From Siderastrea siderea (taxonomy: Eukaryota; Cnidaria; Anthozoa; Scleractinia; Rhizangiidae): a stretch of 64,000 nt of DNA. The position numbers and the translations under genes were made by a program. This document shows positions 38,201-50,200 of the stretch, piece by piece (position 1 is the first letter of the stretch; every line of letters starts with the position of its first letter). The DNA is taken from contig OZ034978.1 in assembly GCA_964030785.1 (NCBI GenBank), positions 1,198,001-1,262,000 of the forward strand, written 5' to 3'. The notes under the pieces were generated by a model. It did not search any database, was not told the origin of the DNA, and saw only the letters and a program-made list of their open reading frames with translations.

Positions 38201-41200
38201 TCGCTTTCTGTTTATGCGTTGTATTCGGAATCTGATAGTCGCGGGTAATTTAGCCTGATTAACGTTTTACGCGTTTTTCAGGTGAACAATCACCTGAAAC
38301 ATACAATGAAACCCTGCTCTGCAGACTTCGGCGTCTTTTTCTTCAGTAGAGGAAGGAATTTGATTAAGACGATTAATGTTATCGGTATTAGCGATCTTGA
38401 GTACCCAATGCAGTGTACTGAAGTAAGAACTGCAAGACAAAAAAGAAAAAAAACGAACGATGTGGGGAAAGGTGGTGACTAATCGCTGTAGGTGGTTGTC
38501 TACTGGAAAGAGAGCTTAGCAAGCGTGCGTCCTTTTTATGGTACTTGCTGGTGACATACGATGCATGGCAGATATATTGAACTGAACGTTACCAATTTTG
38601 TTTCATCAATCATAGTATTTTTGTTTAAACTGATGTTTTAAGTAAAGACAGGTATGTCAGTGGCCGTAAAATGTCTCTCCCGCTATGTTTCTCTCAACAG
38701 TACACTTAAAGTAAGACTTCAATAAACTCCCTGACATTTTACGGAATTTTCCTTAACCTGACTTGATTTTATTGTCTAGAGGATCTTGATGGAGGAGAGG
38801 CTATGTAGAAAGGTATTTCAAAACAATTAATAACATAAACCAGCTCTTTCAGATACCCTTCTCCTTAATGGTCGGCGTACACGTTCCTGAACGTATGATG
38901 AAAATAACCCAAAATAAGCAATGTTTGAATAGCTGTAGCAGGCAATGGTTTCCTTTGAGAACTGAGCTACTGATTTGGGACTGTTTGTCAGTTATCGTAA
39001 GTTTAACGATTCAGTTTGTAAGTCTATTTGTCCACAGGGAAACCTGGCTAGCGAAACAGGAGTGGAAAAATACAAGGATATGTTGCTTGTAAACTTGAAC
39101 AGCAGTTTGTTGTCATTTCCTGTCGTTCTCTTACAAGGTCAGTCAAAAAGCCAAGGCCCATCAAATCCTTTTCAGTTTGCCACTGAGTGGTCTGTTCGTG
39201 AGTTTGGGAGTCCTGTGACCACAAAAGAAAATTGATTTGAGTGCTGTGGCCCCCCAGATACCCGGATCACATGGCACCCCTTCTAAATTTGTTTTATATG
39301 CCCTCATCAAGGACATGTATGCCAAATTTGGTGCTTTTACGCGATTTGTCACGATTTTTGTAATTTTTGATGCTAACTGACTGGACTATTTCTAGGTCTC
39401 TGTCCATTTTGATTTTAAATTGCCACAGAACTTTGTAATCATTGTTTTCAATTACTCCTTCCGGAACAGGTTCACACTTCCTTGCATATACATGTATATT
39501 CCAATCCAGGGTCTCACTAGTTGGTTACGTACAACATGAGGGGCTTTCTCCAGTGTGCACAGTGTCCTTGCATTTACAGTTGCTTTCAGCACCTATGTCT
39601 GGGCAGCCATCAACAAGCCTTCAGTTTCCTTCTTAAGTTACCCTTTCTTTAGTCATATCCAGCTGGTTTGGGCTTGCTACATTCTCTGTTTGCTGTAAAA
39701 CTGAACAGCTCTTTTAGCTGCAATTTTCTTCCCTCTTTATGAGATTATCTATAGTCTTTATATGTCCATATTGTAAAATGAGTGTATTTTTCATTTCCAA
39801 AGGTGATTCTTAACAAAGTTATCATAACAGGACTAGAACTTAACTTTTCTTTCCGTTAAGTTTCTGGCTAGTAAAATAGTAATTATTACTAGCAAATGGA
39901 TTTTTCTGCATGGCACACAAGACTTTCTGTTGTAGCACTTAATCCTGAAAGTTTTGAACAACGAAACTTGCCACATTGACTAAAAACGAAATACCCGGTA
40001 ATTGAATTCTGGGTAATTAATTAATGCTGCTTCAGTTTTCAATATTGTATCTCTTGTTTATCTTCCATCTGTAAGGGGAGAAGACAAGTCTAATTTCTTC
40101 AGTTACACACAACACATGATATGTATCATGTACTATATAACATACTAACTTGTGAACAAAAAACATTGAAAGACAAGACCAATGCCATACCAACATACTA
40201 TGGCATATATGAAGGAATGTAAAGATAACAAAACAAGACCAACAGCTTTAGACCTTTTTCCCTACGTTATCTGTAATTTCTTCACTTGTAAATCTGCCTA
40301 ATGACTGTTGGCATATAAGTTGCCTAACAGCATAACATCTAAACATCCTAACAAGTTAATATCATAACATTGTCACATCTTAAAATCGTAACACCATAAC
40401 AGCGTAACGTTGTAACACGCAACCTTACTACAACTGTGGGAAGAAGAGTCGACAATACCACGGGAGGGAAAGAGTCATCAGGTAGAGACAACCTGTTCTA
40501 AAAAATATGTACTCCCTTAAACACTGTAAAGTCACTGTCCATCGAGTTTTGATGCCATACAATGATCGAGTTGCTAAGTGTGACTCTGAGGATAAGTATG
40601 GGAACCATTATACGATTTTGAAAACATTTGGATATTACTTGGTTGTGTTATTAATATTTTAGCCTATCTTATTTTGTTTTTAGTACTCTATTTCTGCTAA
40701 TATCTCACAACATTCTTCAGTGCAAATCTTTCTTTTGACATGTCTCATTATAGTGTTGATGGCAGGGGGTTACTGAGTCTTGAGGCCATTACGATTTGCT
40801 AAGATTGACTCTGATGATTAGTATGGGAACAATCCATAAAACAATATCGAAAACATATGGATATTACTTGGTCGCCTTCTTTAATATTTTAGTCTATCTC
40901 ACTTTGTTTGATTACTTTTGACATATCTCATTACAGTGTTAATGGAACGGGGTTACGATGGAATGGGGTTACGGTGATAGTACAACAGTGAAGGCACAAC
41001 AGCACTAAACATTATGCCGTGTAACACATTCAAACCTGTGCCGCACTTGAACTAATGTGCCGAAAAAGATTGTGAAGACCATACCTTACCAAGGAACTAT
41101 GCAGAGAAATATTAGTTATATACTATGCAACATACAGAGAAAAGGGGTAGCGACAAAACGTGGGGTAGGCCATGGGGTAGGCCATGGCCTATCCTATGGC

Positions 41201-44200
41201 CAACCGGTGGTCAATTTCATAAAACAATTTACTCTTGAATCTCTTAAAATCCTCATCATAATCAAGCATAAATGTGAGGGAATTGCATCTATTAAAGCAA
41301 AAAATAATTAATACAAATAAGGTACATTTTGGCTCTCAAACATAAGAGTGAACCTTGTATGGGACTATTATTTGTGTGAGAACTATATTAGCTTACACAT
41401 CTATTGCTTGACGAAGAACAATGTCAAGAAAGCCTACAGTGATGTCTTATGATTGTAATGGTACAAATTGTGTGACTACATGGAGAATGTTGTTACATTC
41501 GGTTGCTGGTAATTCTACTTGTTTACCATTAAATATGGAATAAATAAATCAATGGGAATAATTATTTAATTATGCTGGTTTATAGCACAACATCAGGTCT
41601 GTTTAAATAGCCTGTAACTTTGCTTTGCACGAACTTTTTTAGTTTCAGCTCAGCCAGACGGACTAAAATGAAAATATTCAGTACACTGTACAAAGATAAT
41701 CACTGTCCGTAAAGCGAGCTGAGCTTGTTAAATTTTTATGGGAGCTAAATAAACGTCACTCGGGTCAGAGAAAAGTGTCCGTTGTATTTGTCCGTATTAA
41801 CACATAAAGCAGGCTAATGGAAGAAAAAAATGTATGAGCCTTCTGTCGGGACGTCTGTAAAGCGGGGGTTCCAAGAATGCACCGAAATGTACTCTTATCA
41901 GTTCCTTCTTCCTGCTCCCCATAAAGAAGAACACTTTCTGGCAGATACATGTACACGCTATGTACTGTAGTTTTCAACAAACATAGATACGGTGTTTTGT
42001 ATTTGATGAAAAACATGGCCTCCTTGACGAGTAATTGGGGAGGAATGCGTGACAAGCCAAAAAATACCTGGATTGGAAACTATGACAAACATTGAATTAC
42101 ATGTACATTGCGTTCAAAAGCCGGCAAACTTGTACAGTTGCAAAGTAAACAATTTAGCTGACGTGAACAGGAAACTTTTGATCAACACAATACTACAATT
42201 TCATAAAAAATTTTGAATGAACTAACCATGTAAAGTCCTATTGGAACATGCTCCTGGTTCCGTAAGTCCTGATAGACATGAGGTAAAAGCAGTCGGGGGG
42301 GGGGGGGGGATGTTACTTCATTATATGACCTTAACAGGGATGTGTGGCCTAATAGGGTATGGTTTTCACACGATTTTTGTCTTAAATGTGGTAAGGGTAA
42401 ACTCATTTACCGCAAACAGCTCAACCACTCTATAAAGCAATGTATTAAGATAAGAAACAGTTTATCCTTACCCCATTCTAGTCTAAGATAGGGTATAATT
42501 TTGGGTTAAATGGTTCCTGAAATAATCTGTTCTGTCTTAAACAGGGTAGCAAAGTCAGCGATTTCTGTCTTAAACAGGGTCAGGGTGTGACCCATCTCCC
42601 TACTCGAGGATCTGTTGGGCAGCCACCCTCCCCCTCCCAAGGAAAAGCGGTTGTTTCTTTCAAAGTGGTTAAACTTTTTGATGACCGTCTTAACTTAAGA
42701 AATGCAGTTGTGCATGCACATGAAAGCTACACAGAAAATTCCTTCGTCCGTAACAAATTTCTATGTAAATGAAATTGTAGTAAAATTGTTCGAACAAGGC
42801 ATTCTTAGGAAAATTCATTACTACTATGCAAAAGGGGTGACCTTATTGTGTGGCTTAGGCCATTTTTTAGGTTTACAGTGGCCTGTTTTTAGGAACTGTT
42901 TTCAGAAAACTGACCATCAGTAGGCCATAGGATAGGCCATGGCCTACACTATGGCGTACCCCATGTTTTGTCGCTACCCGAGAAAAGCCAAGAAGGCAAG
43001 ACACACTGTACAAACAAATTCATGTATGGAGGAATGTTGATAATAAAGGCAAGATTAATACCACACCGACAATTTTATGTACAGAGAAACAATGTTGAGA
43101 AGACAATGCTGATACAAATGAATAGAAACATAATAGGGCGCGGGTGAACATACACAACATACTTGCACTTGGTAGATTATGATAGCAGTTGATAGAAAAG
43201 AAGTTTGCATTTCATTAATATGTGTCTGCACCTCAGATGCATTCCCACGACTGAGTTGTGCAGTTTTTCCTGCCACTCTTTTTGCAACTCTGATGGCAAC
43301 AAATTCATCAGAAAATTTCACAGCTAACAAAGAACTTTGCCTTCTTATTTTCATCATGGCCAGTAACTGGGAAAATTCCACCAACCAAAACTGAACATTC
43401 AGGAGTATTTCACTAGTTGACTACTGCCATGGTTGAGCCCTGCATAATCATTAAACCGGGAGACTAGAGACGAGCCTGTGGACAGGTCCTCATGCTGTGC
43501 TTTGCTCATTCATCCCTCACAGTTGATTCACTGTTGCTGCATTCTGTGGCAGATGTTTGCTCCATTTTCATTGACTTTGCACTCTGTTGCAGCAGGTTTT
43601 TGTTGGTGGTCTTAGTCCTTTTGATTCATCCTGTTTTTTCTTATTTTGTTAAATAATGAAATCATGATTATGGACCAAACTAGCCATGTCTGTTCATAGA
43701 CTACATTAAAGAAAGGATACTGGCTGGGTACACCAGCAGGAAACTGAAGCTATACAAACAATACATGGGTGATGTGTCAGGTGACGCCCCTTGTAGCAAA
43801 CAAGAACTATGGCAGTTTCTCATAATTGCTTCTGACCACCATCCCAAGCTTGAATAATTAATAGTACACAGTTTATCTCAGTTGACATTTGTATGAACCC
43901 CAGGGAAAACTGAATAAGAACACTTACATGTATCGATTACAAAAGCACCGATACCAATTCTTATCTTAACTTCCTTTTGTCGAAATCATAGCTGAGTGTA
44001 AATCTTCCATACCATACAGTCATGCAGTGACAACAACTATTTACACAATGAAACCAAAACCAAAGAGTCACTCTTTCACGTGGCATGTGGGTATCCCTGT
44101 GATCTAATAAGAAGAGAGTGACTACGAAGGGAACGCAAGACAGAAGCAAGATCTAAGTACTGTCCCTATCCCTGGAAATATAAACACTGCAGCTGACAAT

Positions 44201-47200
44201 CCAGCAATGGTCACCACTTACTACTCAAAGAACACCAATGTCTGCAATATTTCACTGGGGAATTGCACCAATCTACGCCACGACAATAAGCACAAGGCCA
44301 CATTTAGCCAGCCATTGCTAAAGGCCTTTGGGTGTAGTTCAACTTTGTCTTTCAAACTAGACGTTTTCTTTTATTCCCTGTGCACAGCTGTGTTCTCATT
44401 ATTTCATGGACTACTTTGCAGATGGTTGTGTTGTCTATATGTCTAAATATTTCATCATTGGAGGGGAGGGAATGCTCAGGTCATTCATCATCACAATAAC
44501 TAACTCAGAGTCTAACTTAGTTCCCCATGGGATCCCTGTTGGTATGGATTCCCATTTGGAGAATTGTTAAGTAATTATAAAAGGTCACAAATCCAGTTCA
44601 CAATGAGTGAAACTATTAACACCATATGTCTATACAATTCATCTATGAGATGTGGGTGAACTATTTAGTTGAATACCTTTCTGTAACCAAAGGCAAAAAC
44701 TCTGACTTCATTTACCTGTCCTGTCCAGAGCGCATACATGTAGAATGGTAATTAATGTGTCACTGGTTGACATGTTGAGAAGCAGCCATATTGTTTCTGC
44801 TCACAAGATTTAATGTAGCTGGCTTCACTGTGTGCTTGGACAATAGAAGAGTAGTTTACACAGAAAAATGCATTTTCACCTAAAATGTACAGTTATGTTA
44901 ATATATCACTGACAGGTTCTAAAAATTTACCTTCAGTAATCCTCACAATTGTAGCTCGTGGAGCCACATCCATACTATCATCAAGTTGCTGCCATGGTGA
45001 TTGACTACGCTCTTCATCCAACCTACTATCGGGAGGTGGTTGCCTGTCCAAGTTCATCTCCATCTCCAAGTCCCTTTCTTCCATGAACTGTTTTTTGCTG
45101 TCTCTCTCAAGCAGGTCTGAAGATTCACTGCTGCAACGCTTCCTTGATGAGCCATCGACCTTCTCAGTTTTGAGATGACCCAGTGGCCGCTTTACTTTAA
45201 ATGAGGGTAACTTTGGAAGTGAAGCACGCAAACCTACCAGCATGTTGTGGGATCTCTCAAATGGACTTGGCCCAATTGTGGAAGCTGCTGAGTTGGATGG
45301 AAGGCCAACAGTGGACGATGGGAGGTTTCTTGAGGAACTTGCATTTGTAAGTGAAGCAGTCTGATGATGAAAGGAAACAGTGAAAACAATCAAAACCCAA
45401 TATTTTAATTTGCCATTGGTCAAAATGGTAGGTGTGTGGAGATGCAACGAGCATTCAACACAATATCTCAAAAGCTTGCAAGCAAAGTATTACAACAGTG
45501 AGATACTGGCACAGTAAAATGAAACTTCACGTTTCTAAGATCAGAATGCGTGAGGCAGTGAGGCAGCACACCAATCTTCTGTTGGGCTGTTTCATTCACA
45601 GATGAGCAATACTCTTTCCTTTTTTTTTCAGGCTGTACACACATTTTCGGTGATGCTGTGCACCCAACGTAGTGCATGCCTTGTAAGAATGTTGAAACTT
45701 ACTTCTCAAACTCATTAATAATTCATGAGCTTATGACCCAATCAGGTTGCACAATTAGGTCAGGTGCATGAATGTTGATACCCAATGAACATACCGATCA
45801 AGACACGTTCGATTACTTCAAAAACTGATCAAGAAACTTGAATTTTAATCAGTCTTTATGCTAATTACCACATACATGCACATATTTCCTGCTTGACTCA
45901 TTAATTTAACAATAACACAGCAACATGTTACTTCTTCTCAGACACCGTTACATTGGTTGTGCAGTTTTTGAATTTTCCTTTCTTGAAAACAACATCCTTT
46001 ACGTGTATCAATTTATCTTTAATCCCAGCATTGAACAGGGAGAAAACACAAGTAACACACATGCTATGAGCAGTTTTGCGATGAACGCCTGCCGCCACGC
46101 ACATTTCAGTTAAAACCTTATTGAAGCTGTTGATGCCTACGGGCACTTTATCGAACGTGAACTTACCAGAACTTTATACCCTCTCTAAACCTTGGCCATT
46201 CGACAAAAAATTGTTCACAGCCCACTCGTTGCTGTACTTAGTTGAAACTGGAACGTGTCATTCACGAAACCTTTTCCTCAGAAGGTGTTTTGGGAACTCG
46301 AAATCGTCCTGATCTGCACTCGAACTCCACCACGTGCGGTTATGTAAATTTCTTTAAAAAATTCTTCCTTTACTCACCAGCATCGCTGCATATTAAATAT
46401 TCATTTCATTTACCAATTGAATACCAAACAAACAATAGCCCACTGAGCACGCCTTTATAACCTACTATTGTTCTCAAACAGTTCTACTTAATTCCCACAC
46501 AAGTTTGAGAAGCCATATCAAAAACTCGGGCCTCGTTTTTCATCAGGGGTTCCAAACACCTCGAAACAATAAATAAAGCACTCCGCCTACGGCATCGTGC
46601 TTTCATCTCTTTCTCGGTGTTTGGAACCCCTGATGAAAAACTCGCACTCATTTTTGATCTATTACTTCACCATGGCATACAGTGCTATTTTGGTCAAACA
46701 CCATTACTAATCAACATGCTCCACAGTGTCAGATCAGGAATGGGTTCCACTTCTTTAAAGTTATATTGTAACCATTTGGCTGTTTTGTTAATGTTCAAGC
46801 GATGATTAGTAAGTGGAAGAAATATTAGAGTGGTTTTCAAACGAGTGTCGTAAAACCAAAACCAAAGTAATAACTCCAACCAATCACAACAGAAACAAAA
46901 AACAAAATGAACCAATCAGAAATTGAACCTTGCAAATACAAGATATATTTAGCTTCAAGCATGGGAAAATGCATGCGGGCAAGTTATCAATGGTTTTAGA
47001 TTTACTTCTTACCGGTTGAGAAAGTGGAGTAGCCTTTTTAACCAATCAGCGAGCAAAGTATAACAAAGATTACTTTCAACACTCATTTGAAAACTGCTCT
47101 ATTACGAATGTAATGATCAAGGAATTGACAGATATTCTTTCGGTGTCGGTTTATTTGAAAGCAGCAATTAATCAAGCAGCGACTTGGGACAACTTGCAAA

Positions 47201-50200
47201 TGCATCTCTCCTATGTAAATGTGTTTCACTAGTTGGAAACAAGCAACATCATCAACAAGTTAAGGACAATGAGCAAAAACAACACTTTGAATGGATGAAT
47301 CCATGACCTGCGCTAGCAGTATTTTACTTCTCCATTTGCCAGGGAGGGGAAATGAGTAGGGGGCCTGGGACTGAGTGCAATGAATTATTAATTACAAATT
47401 ACAAGTGGTCCACCATATATAAAAGCATGTCAGAATTACTGACTCTGCTTAGTTTGAGAACATTTGAACAAAAAGTTACTGAACTACGAGTTTTCAAAAA
47501 AAAAAAAGATTTATTTATTAAAAGCACTCATATTCAACACACTTCAGGACAGCGCAGGCCTCTTAATAGAGATTGCACAGGTTATGACTATGGGGAAAAG
47601 CAGATTTTAGCAAGGGCTATTGAAATCCAAAAAGAAAATTGCCAGTAACCACACATTTTTCAAAGATAATTAAGCAACCATAATTCTAAAAAAGCTTTAA
47701 AGTACAGAACAATGTATTCCATAGTCTGACCCTCATAGTCATAAACCTTTGAAGTAGTAGGCACCATCCTAAGAAACCTGAGTTTCTAAGACCATCCTGA
47801 GATGTACAGAATGTATGCACAGTCACAAAGGAGGCACTGTTCTTAAACTGACCTGCATTTGTGCATTTGGGAGTGGTTTGAATGAGCCTATTTAAGTGCA
47901 GGTAAATGTTGAGCAGACAAAGATAATAAGATTCAGACGTACTCGGGTGGAGAAATGTTGAGAAGTCATTGATATCAAACAGGCTGCAAATGCACTACGG
48001 TACGGAGAAACACTGCCAACACACCAAGGTACAGAGAAAAGTTGAGGAGAAATGGCACTGGACACAACTAATTCCATTACGAATGTGCTACTTTAAAAGT
48101 ACAAATGTATGGAGAAATGCCAAATGGACACAACTGCTATGATGCTCTATTAAGGAGGATGAAGAAATGCAAACAAACAACTTATATCCCACCAATGTAC
48201 CTCAGAGAACTCTGAGAAGACAAGACTAATACTGTATGAACATACCAACATGTGGAGAAATGCTTGACTTGTTGAAAGACTTGTTGTATGAACATACTAA
48301 CCCACAGAAAAACTTGGAAGAAAAGAACAATATATCCTATGAATATGCTAACATATGGAGAAACTTTGAGAGGGTAAGACTAATACACTAAAACCAAGAA
48401 AATCATGAACACTGAAATATTCCTGGAAAGTTCATTGTGTTTTCACCAATCACATGCGAGACCTTGCAACTGCAGGAAACTAATCAGTTTCTCAGTCATG
48501 GAATCAAGTTGGTTCTCGATTTGTTTCAAAATACCTCAAGATTTGACCTTCATCATATCTTACAGGAATTGAAATTGCCATTCCTTACTATCTGAGAGCC
48601 ACATGCACTACGCAAGCGAAAATAGGTTTGAGTGCTTTTGGGGAATAAAATTTTTCACCAAGTCGATGCAACGATCAGCGGTTCCGACATTTCAAAGAAA
48701 ATCAACTCAAGCGGGAGTTATTTCACCTTGATGTATAAATTGCAATTTGTTGTTCCTCAAAATTTGCCCAAAGCTGCTGCAGTTATTTTTGATAACAGGC
48801 TGACTCGTTTTATTTAGGCCGAAACATCCTTGCCTTTAAGACGGGCTTCCATCATACAATGCCTAGTTGCAAATATATAAAAAAAATGACACATTTTCAA
48901 ATTTAGCAATGATAGACCAGGATGTTAAAGAATAACGAACGTGGTTTCGACAATCCACAGACGTTGCTATAATGCAGCCGTAACAAGCCAAAGACCACTC
49001 AAACATTTTTTGCTCCTGTAGTGCAAGTGTCTCTCAGATAGAAAGAAATAACAATTTAAATTCCTGTAAGTTAAGATGAAGGTTAAATCTTGAGGACTTT
49101 CAAAACAAATTGAGAACCAAATTGTTCCGTGACTGAGAAACCCATACAAGGTTTCGCACGTATTTGGCCAAAACACAATGAACTTTCCAGAAATATTTTC
49201 AGTGTTCATAGTTTGCTTAGTTTGAGTGACAGTCAAATGAACCTACTTACATATGGAGAAACATTGTGAAGACAAGACTAATATCATGTGAACGACCTAA
49301 CGTAGAGAGAAATGCTGGGATGACAAAAACCAGACTAACATCGTACAAATGCATGACAAGAATTTTCAAGAAAACATATGTTATCAATGGTAAAACCTCC
49401 TGAAGACGACTAATTTTGTTTAAAAGTACTACTATATGGAGAAACATGGCCAAGACAATCTTGAATCAGCATAGAGAAATGCTGAGAAGACAAACTATTA
49501 TTGTAGGAACAACATTATGATATCCATTTACAGAATAATTTAAGTTTTAGTTTCTGTTCACTGGATTTGCTTTTGGATCCAATCATTTATCTGATCATCA
49601 GAAGTCATTTTCAGTTTCGGTCCGGTGCTCCAGTACTTTGAGACTGTCACTTGCCAAAATGGTTTGTGAAAGCACAAAACCTATTAGCCAAAATGGAATT
49701 TTTACTAGCCTGTGACTAGTTGGCTACCATTAGTGTCGAGCGCTGCAGGTTGGGTGGATGGTTTAGGCTTTTGCCAACAAGAATTCAAATTCTTAGGAAA
49801 TAATAGTTTGTTTAATGCACTGTACTGTACTCAACTCCTTATTTCACCAGACCACAGATAACCATATTTTAGTTTTTCTGTTTCAAAGAAGCAAAGATCT
49901 GCATGTACAGACTTGAAAGTTCCAAATGGATGATTGGAAGGATTTAAAATCATGTCTATGATGACCAGAAGACACTTCATGGAGGCAAAATCTTTCAAGT
50001 TATTTTTCTCAGCTTTTGGTTTTTCACAACAAACATGAAAACTGCCACACTGCTTGTAGAATTACATTTCTTGTCCAAAACCAAGGCAGGCATTTTGGAT
50101 TTTCCCTCTAGTTTTGAGTTCAACTCCTAAGCTGTGCCCAAGTGACAACAGGTGTATTGAGCAACGTACTTATAGAGATGTTACTAATACGTCATTAGAA

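Larger units (their letters stand above)
40130..43115. repeat. Minisatellite related to 'atggagaaatgttgagaaga', intron 6 part
   Basis: Diverged units ('aacatacta', 'tggagaaat', 'gacaagac.aat', 'ccatacca') occur at 40130-40225, 41070-41136 and 42988-43115. The array is interrupted by the duplication at 40585-40950 and the TIR element at 41145-42979. The same family continues in intron 5. Confidence 0.6.
35697..44930 (-). other. SETD1 intron 6 (9.2 kb), repeat-rich
   Basis: Holds two Penelope-like fragments near exon 7, an inverted pair of ~115-bp repeats (37151-37265 and 39238-39352), a tandem duplication at about 40585-40950, part of a minisatellite, and a 1.8-kb TIR element. At 37865-37960 a short 'gcaggctgttgtaggtgtgaa' unit repeats. 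I recognise no gene inside. Confidence 0.55.

Noticed and set aside
45468..45677. Upstream minus-strand frame as an alternative SETD1 exon
   Set aside because: No acceptor or phase fits exon 5, and exon 6 with the acceptor at 45361 joins perfectly without it.
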